From contig JAWKWE010000004.1 of the NCBI GenBank assembly GCA_041397645.1, positions 1,674,001 through 1,738,000 of the forward strand: a DNA stretch of 64,000 bases. The letters run 5' to 3'. The stretch's first letter is position 1; each line of letters begins with the position of its first letter. Of the stretch, positions 17,451 through 26,323 are shown in pieces. The translations under genes were made by a program, and so were the position numbers. The notes under the pieces are model-generated. The model searched no databases, had not been told where the DNA came from, and worked only from the letters and a program-made list of their open reading frames with translations. Source of the DNA: Hyphomicrobiaceae bacterium (GTDB taxonomy: Bacteria > Pseudomonadota > Alphaproteobacteria > Rhizobiales > Hyphomicrobiaceae).

Positions 17451-18542
17451 ATGTCGCAAGCGCCGGACAAGGACAGTAAGACAGAGGAGGCAACCGAAAA
17501 GCGCCGCGAGGATGCAATTGACTCTGGCAACGTACCGATATCCCGCGAGATGTCGCATTTAGGATTTGTCCTGGCACTCATGGCGATCATCACCTGGATG
17601 TCGCTTGCAGCGTCCGAACGTATCGCCGGGGGCCTTTCGTCCTTCATGGAGCACCCCCAGCAATTCCGGCTGAACTCGGCTGCGGATGTCTCGCTCTTGT
17701 TGCGAGCGCTGTTGGGGGAGATCCTTCCGCCTGTTGCACCATTGCCGATGCTTCTCATCGTCACCGGTGTATTATTTCAAGTTCTCCAAACGCCTTTTCG
17801 CTTTTCGTGGAAACGGCTGATGCCAAAGGCGGAGCGTATTTCCATTTCTTCCGGCTGGAGGCGAATTGCAAGTGCGAGTGGTTTCGTCGAACTGGCGAAG
17901 GGGATAGTAAAACTTGGATTTCTTGGAGGCGTGGGCGCGCTTTTCGTCTCGACGCACAGTGCCACGCTGCAGGACGCGCTCTTTATCCGGCCGCAGCAAC
18001 TTCCATCGTTGCTAACGGCCACCACGATTGACGTTCTGGTGCCTGCGAGTGCGGGCATTGCTGTTATGGCTGTCGCGGATGTTTTGTTTAGCCGCTTTTC
18101 TTGGACACGCCGGTTGCGGATGACCCGTCAGGAGGTAAAGGACGAAGCAAAGCAATCCGAAGGAGATCAGGTGATGTCGCATCGCCGCCGCGCCATCGCC
18201 CGGAGCCGGTTGCGAAAAATGATGATTTCTGGAACGCCGCGCGCAACTCTTGTGGTGACAAACCCCACCCACTTTGCGGTGGCTCTTCGTTATATGCGCA
18301 GCGAAGGTGGGACGCCGACGGTGGTGGCCAAGGGGCAAGATCTTCTGGCGCTACAAATCCGGCGAGTCGCGCAAGAGCATGGCATTCCGATTGTCGAAGA
18401 CAGGGCGCTAGCGCGATCTCTATATAGCGCAGTAGAGATCAATCAGGCGATACCGCAAGAGTTCTACGCTGCGGTCGCCAACATTCTTCTCATGTTGCGG
18501 AGGATTGGAAATCGTCACATTGCGAGATCTCTAGAGAACTGA
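17451..18542 (+). CDS. flhB: Flagellar export gate protein FlhB
   Basis: A 363-residue inner-membrane protein of the type III export gate that switches substrate specificity from rod/hook to filament. It begins with the usual charged DKDSKTEEATEKRREDA segment. Four hydrophobic segments follow (about 35-55, 95-115, 145-170, 190-215), then the cytoplasmic domain with the self-cleavage motif N271-P-T-H274. It lies 12 bases after fliG and closes the motA-fliM-fliN-fliG-flhB unit. Confidence 0.96.
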   Translation: MSQAPDKDSKTEEATEKRREDAIDSGNVPISREMSHLGFVLALMAIITWMSLAASERIAGGLSSFMEHPQQFRLNSAADVSLLLRALLGEILPPVAPLPMLLIVTGVLFQVLQTPFRFSWKRLMPKAERISISSGWRRIASASGFVELAKGIVKLGFLGGVGALFVSTHSATLQDALFIRPQQLPSLLTATTIDVLVPASAGIAVMAVADVLFSRFSWTRRLRMTRQEVKDEAKQSEGDQVMSHRRRAIARSRLRKMMISGTPRATLVVTNPTHFAVALRYMRSEGGTPTVVAKGQDLLALQIRRVAQEHGIPIVEDRALARSLYSAVEINQAIPQEFYAAVANILLMLRRIGNRHIARSLEN

Positions 18543-18630
18543 GATGGTGACGATTCTCGCTCCCGCTCCAACGCTATGGCTATCCAACAAGCCTGACGCA
18601 AGCGAATAAGCCGACGCTCTTGTTGGGTCT

Positions 18631-19011
18631 ATGATGGGCGCTGTGAGCATGATGCTTTCGAACTTCTTTTCCGTGGCCTCGCGTCACTCCGATTGGCTCG
18701 CCGAGAAACGAACGGCGATCGCCTCCAACATTGCAAACGCAAACGTGCCGGGATATCGCACGCAATCAATCGGCTCTTTTGCTCAAGAGCTGGATCGAGC
18801 GGATGTCGGTAACGACGGTTGGCTGTCGCTGGGACGACCGACGCCGGGCGCGGAGACGGCAAAATCTGGCTCGGTGTCGTATCGCTCGGGAAACGATGTC
18901 AGCATCGACAATGAACTCATGGAAGCCGGCGCGGTGACGCGTGAGCAAATGCTCAACGCAGGACTGACAAAGGCTTTCAACCGTCTGATAGCTCTATCTA
19001 TGCGAGGCTGA
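18631..19011 (+). CDS. flgB: Flagellar basal-body rod protein FlgB
   Basis: A 126-residue proximal-rod protein. It carries the rod-family N-terminal motif KRTAIASNIANANVPGYRT and a C-terminal helix NAGLTKAFNRLIALSMRG, as expected for a short rod subunit. Several in-frame ATG codons (18631, 18634, 18649, 18652) are possible starts; the last two would begin closer to the conserved part. It opens the unit flgB-flgC-fliE-flgG-flgA-flgI-motE-flgH-fliL-fliP. Confidence 0.93.
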   Translation: MMGAVSMMLSNFFSVASRHSDWLAEKRTAIASNIANANVPGYRTQSIGSFAQELDRADVGNDGWLSLGRPTPGAETAKSGSVSYRSGNDVSIDNELMEAGAVTREQMLNAGLTKAFNRLIALSMRG

Positions 19012-19433
19012 TGATGGACCCTCTGCTCGCAGCGACGCGAATAGCTCAAAGCGGGATGTCTGCGCAGTCGGAGCGATTGCGCATCGTTGCCGAGAATTTG
19101 GCCAATGCAAATTCGACCGGACAGGCTGCTGGCAGTGATCCATACACACGCAAGACCGTGAGCTTCCGCTCGGATTTCAGTGATTTTGTCGGGGCGGAAT
19201 TGGTGCACGCCTCCGAAGGAGGGCGCGACAAATCCGCATATCGCGTCGAACACGAGCCGGGCCATCCCGCGGCAGATGCGCAGGGATTTGTGAAGTATCC
19301 AAACGTCGAGCCGCTCATTGAACTGGGTGATATGCGCGAGGCAAATCGAGGTTATCTGGCAAATCTTCAAATGGTGAAGAACGCAAGAGACGCGGTGAAC
19401 GCGATTATTGATTTGCTGAGGACGACGTCATGA
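19011..19433 (+). CDS. flgC: Flagellar basal-body rod protein FlgC
   Basis: A 140-residue proximal-rod protein. The motif LRIVAENLANANSTG is near the N-terminus. The C-terminal half has VKYPNVEPLIELGDMREANRGYLANLQM, the characteristic FlgC sequence. Its start codon overlaps the flgB stop by one base; the next codon is also ATG. FlgC polymerises with FlgB, FlgF and FlgG to make the rod. Confidence 0.95.
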   Translation: MMDPLLAATRIAQSGMSAQSERLRIVAENLANANSTGQAAGSDPYTRKTVSFRSDFSDFVGAELVHASEGGRDKSAYRVEHEPGHPAADAQGFVKYPNVEPLIELGDMREANRGYLANLQMVKNARDAVNAIIDLLRTTS

Positions 19434-19741
19434 AGATTTCCGGGTCCGTTGGTTTTGAGAGCACGCCACAGCTTTTAGCGCCCGGATCGACGACGCTGGC
19501 TAAAGCGGGGTTGTCCGCTTCCGATATGAGCTTCGGTGACGTTCTCAAAACTATGATGAAGGATGTGGATCAATCTCTTCGAGGTGCTGAGCAGAGCGCC
19601 ATAGGAGCGCTTACCGGAGAAGTTCCGCTTCAAAAGGCCGTCGACAGCGTCGTGCACGCTGAGCAAAAGATCCAACTGACGGCCGCCGTGCGCGACAAAA
19701 TCGTCGCGGCTTACCTTGAACTCACCAGAATGCAGATTTGA
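19430..19741 (+). CDS. fliE: Flagellar hook-basal body complex protein FliE
   Basis: A 103-residue protein. The conserved C-terminal half contains LQKAVDSVVHAEQKIQLTAAVRDKIVAAYLELTRMQI, the FliE signature that joins the rod to the MS-ring. It overlaps flgC by 4 bases and ends 10 bases before flgG. Confidence 0.94.
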   Translation: MKISGSVGFESTPQLLAPGSTTLAKAGLSASDMSFGDVLKTMMKDVDQSLRGAEQSAIGALTGEVPLQKAVDSVVHAEQKIQLTAAVRDKIVAAYLELTRMQI

Positions 19742-19751
19742 CAGGCAGGAC

Positions 19752-20540
19752 ATGCGCTCACTCTACATTGCAGCTACGGGAATGGCGGCCCAGCAGACCC
19801 AAGTTGACGTGATCGCCAACAACATCGCCAACGTGAATACGACCGCGTTCAAGCGTTCGCGGGCTGAATTTAGCGATCTGCTGTATCAGACCGATCGGCG
19901 CTCGGGCGTCGTGAACGTCACGGACGCCAATCCAATCCCCGAGGGCGTTTCGGTTGGTTTAGGTGTCAGAGCCGCAGGGGTTCGCAATCTGCACCTTCAA
20001 GGTGCAATGACAAAGACGGGAAATTCGCTCGATCTGGCTTTTAACGGCCGCGGCTGGTTTCAGGTCTCAGGTCCAGATGGCGAGACGCTCTATACCCGCG
20101 CGGGTGCATTCAACAAGAGCGCCACAGGCGAGATCGTGACCTTGGACGGATACACGGTGCAGCCAGCAATGGTCGTGCCCGCGGGTACGACAGAGATTGT
20201 TGTCAACGAGTCTGGGGAAATTTTTGCGCGGGTTGAAAATGCTCAGAACCTGACAAGTCTTGGTGTGTTGTCTGTTGTCGATTTTCCTAACGAGGTCGGG
20301 CTCGAAGCGCTCGGCGGAAATCTATTCCGGGAGACGAGCGCTTCCGGTGCGCCCGTCACAGGGGTGCCTGGGGCCAATGGGTTTGGCGTAATCAAGCAGG
20401 GCTATCTGGAAGCCTCAAACGTCGATCCGGTGAAGGAAATCACAGAGTTGATCTCTAGTCAGCGCGCCTATGAAATGAACTCGAAGGTGATTCAGGCCGC
20501 CGACGAAATGTACGGAACGATCAGCAAGGGGCTGCGATGA
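19752..20540 (+). CDS. flgG: Flagellar distal-rod protein FlgG
   Basis: A 262-residue rod protein. From the ATG at 19752 it begins MRSLYIAATGMAAQQTQVDV, the standard FlgG start; an upstream in-frame codon at 19716 lies inside fliE and is unlikely. It has VIANNIANVNTTAFKRSRAEF, the central core GRGWFQVSGPDGETLYTRAG, and the C-terminal GYLEASNVDPVKEITELISSQRAYEMNSK. It overlaps flgA by 4 bases. Confidence 0.97.
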   Translation: MRSLYIAATGMAAQQTQVDVIANNIANVNTTAFKRSRAEFSDLLYQTDRRSGVVNVTDANPIPEGVSVGLGVRAAGVRNLHLQGAMTKTGNSLDLAFNGRGWFQVSGPDGETLYTRAGAFNKSATGEIVTLDGYTVQPAMVVPAGTTEIVVNESGEIFARVENAQNLTSLGVLSVVDFPNEVGLEALGGNLFRETSASGAPVTGVPGANGFGVIKQGYLEASNVDPVKEITELISSQRAYEMNSKVIQAADEMYGTISKGLR

Positions 20541-21037
20541 TGTTGGGCGCTGCTTCTCGCGCAATTGGGATTGCTGTTCTTTCCACAAGCGTTGGCGTTT
20601 CGGCGAGCCGCCCGGCGCAATGTGCCCAATCGCTGTCATCGCAGGAGAAGATCGAAGTGGTCGTGCCGCAGGTGGCGATCTACCCAGGCGACGAGATCAA
20701 CGCCGGATTGCTGACGACCAAAGTTCTGAGGTCCAGCGCCCGAATTAGGAACGCGGTGTTTACCTCCAAGGAACAATTAGGCGGGCTCGTTGCTCGTAGA
20801 ACCCTGGTGCCGGGGCAGCCCATCAGCAGAGATGCGGTTCGCGCCTCCTTTGTTGTTAAGCAAGGGCAGCCGGTTTCTATCCGCTATTTGTCTGGGTCTA
20901 TTTCGATCGTCCTGACCGGTGCTGCAATTCAGTCGGGCAGCATCGGCGATGTGATCTCTGTGCGCAACAGCGATACCGGCCGGATCGTGCGGGCCAGGAT
21001 CACGAATGCGCACACGCTAAGCCTGGTTGGGCCATGA
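20537..21037 (+). CDS. flgA: Flagellar P-ring assembly chaperone FlgA
   Basis: A 166-residue periplasmic protein with a signal peptide (about the first 35 residues). The SAF domain follows, containing VPQVAIYPGDEIN, the LGGLVARRTLVPGQPISRDAVR segment and a C-terminal region with GDVISVRNSDTGRIVRARI. FlgA helps FlgI assemble into the P-ring, and flgI follows with a 4-base overlap. Confidence 0.93.
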   Translation: MMLGAASRAIGIAVLSTSVGVSASRPAQCAQSLSSQEKIEVVVPQVAIYPGDEINAGLLTTKVLRSSARIRNAVFTSKEQLGGLVARRTLVPGQPISRDAVRASFVVKQGQPVSIRYLSGSISIVLTGAAIQSGSIGDVISVRNSDTGRIVRARITNAHTLSLVGP

Positions 21038-22146
21038 AGGCAATTATAGCGGCGTTGTGCTTATTGCTGATCGGCGCAGAACCAGTTTTCGCCGACGGGG
21101 GAAATGATACCAGGATCAAGGATATTGTCTCGGTGCAGGGCGCGCGCGGCAATCACTTGTTTGGCTATGGGCTAGTCATTGGCCTCAATGGAACTGGAGA
21201 TAGCCTGCGCAGCGCGCCATTCACGCAGCAATCCATTCAATCCATGCTCGACAGAATGGGCGTAAATATTCGAACCATGGATGCACGGACGCGAAATATC
21301 GCAGCCGTGATGGTGATGGGAGAGTTGCCGCCGTTCGCCACACCGGGCGGACGAATGGACGTGACTGTCGCGTCCATGGGTGACGCAACGTCGCTCTCTG
21401 GAGGCTCCCTTCTTATGACGGCACTGCAGGGGGCGGACGGTCAAATCTACGCGGTGGCTCAGGGTCCGGTCGCAGTAAGCGGATTTCAAGCGTCAGGCCG
21501 CAACGAGATGGTGTCGCAAGGGGTGCCAACCGCAGGGCGAATACCCAACGGTGCTTTGGTCGAACGCGCCTCGCCGGCGCAATTGGATCAATCGGGATTT
21601 GTAGTGATTGAACTGCGCAATCCCGACTACGACACCGCAGTGCAGGTGGCAGACGCCATCAACGGCATGGCGCGTGTGCGGTTCAGCAGGCCGATTGCGC
21701 GCGAACTGGATAACAGACGTATTGCGATCAAGGTGCCGCCGCGTATGCCGATCTCCAGGCTAATTGCAGAAATCGGAAACGAGCGGGTTCGTCCCGACGT
21801 TCCAGCGCGCGTCGTGATCGATGAGAGAACGGGCACAATTATTGTCGGCAAGGACGTTCAGATTATGCCGGTTGCGGTTTCTCATGGCAGCTTGAACATT
21901 CGCGTGACAGAACGGCCGCTAGTTTCTCAACCTGCGCCATTTTCGCAAGGACGTACGGTCACCGATAGCGAGACCGCTGTAGACGTCTCTCAGAAAGGCG
22001 ACAGCATGGGGATCGTCACTGGAGCGAGCCTTCAGGATTTGGTCGCTGGCCTCAACCAAATGGGGCTGAAGCCGACCGGCATCATAGCCGTATTGCAGGC
22101 AATTAAGTCAGCAGGCGCTCTTCAAGCTGAGCTTGTCGTTCAATGA
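21034..22146 (+). CDS. flgI: Flagellar P-ring protein FlgI
   Basis: A 370-residue periplasmic protein with a signal peptide ending at about residue 21 (EPVFA). The FlgI body has the typical DIVSVQGARGNHLFGYGLVIGLNGTGD start and the VMGELPPFATPGGRMDVTVASMGDA segment. It forms the ring around the rod in the peptidoglycan layer. It overlaps the next gene by 4 bases. Confidence 0.97.
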   Translation: MKAIIAALCLLLIGAEPVFADGGNDTRIKDIVSVQGARGNHLFGYGLVIGLNGTGDSLRSAPFTQQSIQSMLDRMGVNIRTMDARTRNIAAVMVMGELPPFATPGGRMDVTVASMGDATSLSGGSLLMTALQGADGQIYAVAQGPVAVSGFQASGRNEMVSQGVPTAGRIPNGALVERASPAQLDQSGFVVIELRNPDYDTAVQVADAINGMARVRFSRPIARELDNRRIAIKVPPRMPISRLIAEIGNERVRPDVPARVVIDERTGTIIVGKDVQIMPVAVSHGSLNIRVTERPLVSQPAPFSQGRTVTDSETAVDVSQKGDSMGIVTGASLQDLVAGLNQMGLKPTGIIAVLQAIKSAGALQAELVVQ

Positions 22147-22997
22147 TGAGGCGTGTGAGGAAGCGCAATCGGGCGAGAGAACGATGGCGGGCTTTTGAAC
22201 GAGCTACGTTTTGTTTCGTTGTGTGCAGCTTAGCGAGCATGAGGATAGGGGCGGCACAAGGCCAGGCAGTCAACGGTTGGAAGCCTGATGTGCGAATGGC
22301 TGCACCCATCAGCCGAGCGACTGAAGTCGGAACTCCGCAGCGACCCGTGGTGCTCAATGAGTCACCTGCTGCGCAGGCAAATGTTGCCGCAAATAGATCG
22401 CAGACACATTCGCCTTCGCAAAAGCCGGCGGCTCCGCAAGGCGAAGCTTCGGTGACCGGCGATACGAAAGATGTTGCACCTCCTCCATCGCAGAAGGCCG
22501 AGCCCGTCGAGGAACGCTCCGATCGTTCCAGCGAGGAACAGGTGAGGGTGTCCAATACGTCTCTGGCGCGCGAGTACTGCCATGTTGTTGTCGATGAGGC
22601 GATCGCAGCAAAGTTGGCTGAGGAGAAGCGGCGTGCGCTGGCGCTGAAGGCGGAGATTGAGACGAAGCTTGCAGAATTGAAGGCGGCGACGGCAGAGCAG
22701 AAGGAATGGCTCAGGCTGCGTAAGGCGTTTCAGGATCGTGCCACCGATAATCTCGTCGACGTCTATGCACTTATGGATGCTGAAGCTGCGGCGCAGAGGT
22801 TGATCGGGGTGAGCGATGATGTGTCTGCCGCCATCCTTTTGAAGCTACCACCTAAAGTGACGAGCGCAATTTTAGCGGAAATGCAGACAGAGGCCGCAGG
22901 TCGATTGACGGCCTACCTAGCGGGATCGGCGGACGTGACTGCGAGGAAGGTATCCTCACCTGCTCCTGCAGCGGAGCCCACTCGAGCCCAGCCATGA
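22143..22997 (+). CDS. motE: MotE-like periplasmic chaperone of the motor
   Basis: A 284-residue protein. A basic start and one hydrophobic segment (about residues 22-40) look like a signal peptide or anchor. A Pro/Ala-rich linker runs to about 140, and a coiled-coil-like stretch covers 155-200 (EEKRRALALKAEIETKLAELK). The C-terminal MgtE-N-like domain contains VYALMDAEAAAQRLIGV and DDVSAAILLKLPPKVTSAILAEM. In Sinorhizobium MotE is the chaperone of MotC, and a motC gene lies at 30819. The position between flgI and flgH matches the rhizobial gene order. Confidence 0.85.
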   Translation: MMRRVRKRNRARERWRAFERATFCFVVCSLASMRIGAAQGQAVNGWKPDVRMAAPISRATEVGTPQRPVVLNESPAAQANVAANRSQTHSPSQKPAAPQGEASVTGDTKDVAPPPSQKAEPVEERSDRSSEEQVRVSNTSLAREYCHVVVDEAIAAKLAEEKRRALALKAEIETKLAELKAATAEQKEWLRLRKAFQDRATDNLVDVYALMDAEAAAQRLIGVSDDVSAAILLKLPPKVTSAILAEMQTEAAGRLTAYLAGSADVTARKVSSPAPAAEPTRAQP

Positions 22998-23716
22998 GGA
23001 ACGCTTGGTTCATGACTGCTGGGATGTTCAGTCTGCTGTGCGGAGCTTGCAGCGTGGCACCTGAAGAAATGGGACGGGAACCGATGCTGACGCCGGTGGG
23101 AACGGGACTGCTTGTCGATCAGGTCGGGTCCATCGGCGAAACAGTGCCGGCCGATCCGCAGCCCTCGCCTGGAACGACTTGGCGTGATTCGTCCGCTTCA
23201 CTGTTTCAAGATCCACGTGCGGAGCGTCCAGGCGACGTGCTTACCATAAAGATCAACATGAAAGACCGGGCCTCGCTTGACAGCAGCTCCGAACGATCGC
23301 GCGATGCAAAACGTGCGATGTCTGGTTCGCTCGACTTTCTTCTAGCGATGTTCGGTATCGACAGGTCCGGCAAGGGATCAGTTAATCTCGACGCGAAGGG
23401 CGCCACTTCCGCGCAAGGCAAAGGCGCTACAGAGCGCGAAGAGAAGCTGGATCTACGGATGGCTGCCGTGGTGACCGAACGATTGGCCAACGGAAATCTT
23501 GTGATCAGCGGGTCGCAGGAGGTGCGGGTGAACTACGAACTGCGGATTGTGCACGTCAGCGGCATCGTACGCCCGCGCGATATCGCTACTGACAACACGG
23601 TGCCCTACGAGAAAATTGCCGAGGCTAGAATTTCCGTTGGGGGCCGCGGCCGCGTGATGGAGGTGCAGCAACCAGCTTGGGGACAGCAAGTCTTGGATCA
23701 GGTTCTGCCGTTCTAA
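22994..23716 (+). CDS. flgH: Flagellar L-ring lipoprotein FlgH
   Basis: A 240-residue outer-membrane lipoprotein with lipobox LCGAC and the lipidated cysteine at residue 19. The body has the FlgH motifs GDVLTIKINMKDRASLD, VNYELRIVHVSGIVRPRDI and ISVGGRGRVMEVQQPAWGQQ. It forms the L-ring in the outer membrane. It overlaps motE by 4 bases. Confidence 0.96.
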   Translation: MRNAWFMTAGMFSLLCGACSVAPEEMGREPMLTPVGTGLLVDQVGSIGETVPADPQPSPGTTWRDSSASLFQDPRAERPGDVLTIKINMKDRASLDSSSERSRDAKRAMSGSLDFLLAMFGIDRSGKGSVNLDAKGATSAQGKGATEREEKLDLRMAAVVTERLANGNLVISGSQEVRVNYELRIVHVSGIVRPRDIATDNTVPYEKIAEARISVGGRGRVMEVQQPAWGQQVLDQVLPF

Positions 23717-23774
23717 TCGGCCAGAAGGGGCGATCGGCTGCTAGGCTGAAGATCACGACATGAGGCTCTAAATC

Positions 23775-24233
23775 TTGAGCATTGTTCGAACCGCCCTGGC
23801 ATTTCTGGCCGTAACGTTCGTCGGCGCTGGCGCGGGCCTTGGCAGCGCTTGGTTCCACGCAAAAACCTCGCCCACCGGCGCGCACGTCGATCAGAGAGCA
23901 TGTGAAACCGGTGCATCAGAGAAATTTCAGTTAAGTGACGCTGCGTCGGTAGTTCTCGAAATTCCATCGATCATCACCAATCTGCGGGGAGAAAATGCGC
24001 CATGGGTGCGATTGGAAGTGTCGGTGATTTTGCCGGTTGGGTTTTCCGACAAAGGGCGCTATGGCGCACAGCTCGCGCAGGACTTTCTGGGATATATGCG
24101 CACGCTGGAAGCAGCACAACTTGTTGGCGGTACGAATCTCCAGTTTCTAAAGGAGGATTTGAAGGAGATAGCGAGCATCCGCACGGAGCAGCCAGGAACC
24201 GACGTCCTAATAAGAACGCTTGTTATCGAGTAA
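23775..24233 (+). CDS. fliL: Flagellar basal-body-associated protein FliL
   Basis: A 152-residue protein with one N-terminal membrane helix (about residues 8-28) and a periplasmic FliL domain (LEIPSIITNLRGENAPWVRLEVSV and QLAQDFLGYMRTLEAAQL). FliL forms a ring around the stator and supports torque. The start is a TTG at 23775, since no ATG or GTG fits in frame. It lies 58 bases after flgH and just before fliP. Confidence 0.9.
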   Translation: MSIVRTALAFLAVTFVGAGAGLGSAWFHAKTSPTGAHVDQRACETGASEKFQLSDAASVVLEIPSIITNLRGENAPWVRLEVSVILPVGFSDKGRYGAQLAQDFLGYMRTLEAAQLVGGTNLQFLKEDLKEIASIRTEQPGTDVLIRTLVIE

Positions 24234-24244
24234 TTGGCTTTTCG

Positions 24245-24970
24245 ATGTGCGTTTTAGCGTTCCTGATGCTTGGGCCAGGGTGTGCTCATGCTCAAGCAGT
24301 CAATCTGAATGATGTTTTCGGGGAAGGTGCGCCGACGGTGTCGGGCGGAATCCTGCAAGTGCTGTTGGTGCTCACGATTCTTTCGGTGGCACCGGGCATT
24401 CTCATGATGGCAACTTGCTTCACGCGCTTCATCGTTGCTCTCTCATTCTTACGCGCGGGTCTTGGATTGCAGACAACTCCGAGCAACATCATTCTCATCA
24501 ATTTGGCGCTGTTCATGACGTGGTTTGTGATGGCGCCGACGTTCGAGATGGCGTGGAAGACCGGTCTACGGCCGATGATGGAGGGAAAGCTTGCAACTCA
24601 GGAGGCCGTCGAGAAGATGGCCGAACCGTTCAAGACCTTCATGAGTGCAAATGTGCGTGAGAAGGATACCGTCCTGTTTCAAGGTTTGGTCAGGCATGGG
24701 CCGGAAAGCGAAATACCCGCAGACGGGAAAGGCATTCAGGTTCTGGTTCCCGCCTTCATCGTATCGGAGCTGCGCAGGGGGTTTGAGATTGGCTTCCTCA
24801 TCGCGTTGCCTTTCTTGGTGATCGACATCGTGGTTGCGAGCATCGTTATGTCGATGGGCATGATGATGGTCTCGCCGATCGTCTTTTCGCTTCCACTCAA
24901 AGTCTTGTTCTTCGTATTGATCGACGGCTGGAGCATTCTCGTTGCAGCGCTCATCAAGTCCTATGCTTGA
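24245..24970 (+). CDS. fliP: Flagellar export gate protein FliP
   Basis: A 241-residue inner-membrane protein of the type III export gate (FliP5-FliQ4-FliR1 core). The signal-like N-terminus ends near GCAHAQA, and the family motifs include LSVAPGILMMATCFTRFIVALSFLRAGLG and LLPAFIVSELRRGFEIGFLIALPF-like segments. The open frame runs 243 bases further upstream, inside fliL, but the conserved length (about 245 residues) supports the ATG at 24245. It is the last gene of the unit; no clear hairpin follows before the flagellin promoter. Confidence 0.95.
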   Translation: MCVLAFLMLGPGCAHAQAVNLNDVFGEGAPTVSGGILQVLLVLTILSVAPGILMMATCFTRFIVALSFLRAGLGLQTTPSNIILINLALFMTWFVMAPTFEMAWKTGLRPMMEGKLATQEAVEKMAEPFKTFMSANVREKDTVLFQGLVRHGPESEIPADGKGIQVLVPAFIVSELRRGFEIGFLIALPFLVIDIVVASIVMSMGMMMVSPIVFSLPLKVLFFVLIDGWSILVAALIKSYA

Positions 24971-25090
24971 GTGAGGCTTGCGCTGCTGGCGGACGCGGTC
25001 GGTTGATCGTCAATAAGTGGATGCTTCGACAGCGCTTTGCGCCATATCATCGCTCATGATTCGGTGTTGCGAGTGCTGGGTCGCGCGGCT

Positions 25091-25105
25091 TGGCAAACGC
25101 GATGC
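25091..25105 (+). promoter_or_regulatory. Candidate sigma-54 promoter of the first flagellin gene
   Basis: TGGCA (25091-25095) and TGC (25103-25105) place GG and GC exactly 12 bases apart, as in -24/-12 promoters (consensus TGGCACG-N4-TTGC). The flagellin ATG is 44 bases downstream of the -12 element. One position of the TTGC element and two of the -24 element differ from consensus. Confidence 0.45.
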
Positions 25106-25148
25106 CGTCCGCACGCAATGCACAGAACAGCGCTCCTAGGTGGAACAT

Positions 25149-26093
25149 ATGGATAGCATCAAGACAAACTTTGCAGCGATGACCGCGTTGCAGGCTCTTC
25201 AGGCGACCAACAAGGAATTACTGAAGTCGCAACAGCGCGTTTCTACAGGCTACCGGGTATCTTCGGCGGAGGATAACGCAGCCTATTGGTCGATATCGAC
25301 TGCAATGCGCTCTGACAACAAGGCGCTGAGTACCGTAACGGATGCACTCGGACTTGGTAGCGCCACAGTCGATGTCACCTATACCGCGCTTCACAGCGCC
25401 ATAGATGTGACGAGCGAAATCAAAGCGAAATTGGTAGCCGCGCGCGAACCAGGAGTTGATCGTGGACGCATCCAAGACGAAATCAACGAACTGCAATCTC
25501 AGCTGAAGAGCATAGGAAATTCCGCGATCTTTTCGGGGCAGAACTGGCTGTCGGTGGACAGCTCCGCTGCCGGGTATAATGCCACGAAGTCGGTCGTGTC
25601 TTCGTTCTCACGATCTTCCGACGGTACGATCGATATCGGAACGATAACGTTCGATGTCGACGACACCAAGCTATTTGACGCTTCTGTCAGTGCTGACGGT
25701 ATTCTAGACGGCAAACGCGACGCGACCGGGGCGCTCTCTGTAAGCGGCACGTTCTCGGTTGATACGATAGACATATCGAGTCTAACCGACGGAGCGGCGG
25801 ACATCGCAACGCTGGAGGAGTATATCAAGGGAGCAAACGCTGCGATCGATGATATGACTGCGGCAGGAAGCAGTCTTGGATCCGTCAAACAGCGCATCGG
25901 TCTGCAGCAGACTTTCGTGAAGGCACTGATGGACGCAATAGATCGCGGTGTTGCCACGCTTGTCGACGCGGATATGAGTGAAGAGTCTACCAAGCTGCAA
26001 GCGCTTCAAGTTCAGCAGCAACTGGGCGTTCAAGCGCTCAGCATCACAAACAGCGCAACCCAGAATATCCTGTCCTTGTTCCGCAATGGCTAG
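25149..26093 (+). CDS. Flagellin (first copy)
   Basis: A 314-residue filament subunit. The N-terminal D0/D1 domain begins MDSIKTNFAAMTALQAL and contains the coiled-coil region STGYRVSSAEDNAAYWSI. The C-terminal D1/D0 half ends with QVQQQLGVQALSITNSATQNILSLF. The central region (about 150-235) is short and variable, as in rhizobial flagellins. The ATG at 25149 follows a GG-rich ribosome-binding region; an in-frame GTG three codons earlier is less likely. A second flagellin gene follows after 230 bases. Export through the flagellar type III gate is expected. Confidence 0.96.
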   Translation: MDSIKTNFAAMTALQALQATNKELLKSQQRVSTGYRVSSAEDNAAYWSISTAMRSDNKALSTVTDALGLGSATVDVTYTALHSAIDVTSEIKAKLVAAREPGVDRGRIQDEINELQSQLKSIGNSAIFSGQNWLSVDSSAAGYNATKSVVSSFSRSSDGTIDIGTITFDVDDTKLFDASVSADGILDGKRDATGALSVSGTFSVDTIDISSLTDGAADIATLEEYIKGANAAIDDMTAAGSSLGSVKQRIGLQQTFVKALMDAIDRGVATLVDADMSEESTKLQALQVQQQLGVQALSITNSATQNILSLFRNG

Positions 26094-26323
26094 ACATCCT
26101 AGCGCCGCTCCGAGTGAGTGATCTGACGACGACTCCTTTATCATATAAATGATTGGGGATCGGTGTTGCCTGACACGAGATCGGGCAAATTACACTTCAC
26201 TAACATGTTGAGCGTAGGTTTTCGGCACGTCGGGTTGAGGGTGTCCTCAAAGGCATGAAGCCGCCTCGCCGTGCCGGTCGGTCCGGAATGTCCCAAATTT
26301 TGAGCTCCATAAGGGACAGGTCC
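26094..26323 (+). other. Intergenic region between the two flagellin genes
   Basis: This 230-base spacer should hold the promoter and leader of the second flagellin. A ggcacg element at 26224-26229 followed by ttga resembles a -24/-12 promoter, but the spacing is one base too long. A second, poorer GG-N10-GC match lies at 26156-26169. No clear terminator for the first flagellin is visible. Confidence 0.4.

Noticed and set aside
26221..26238. Sigma-54 promoter before the second flagellin
   Set aside because: ggcacg is a perfect -24 half, but the -12 half reads ttga and is one base too far, so it is kept only as a weak possibility.
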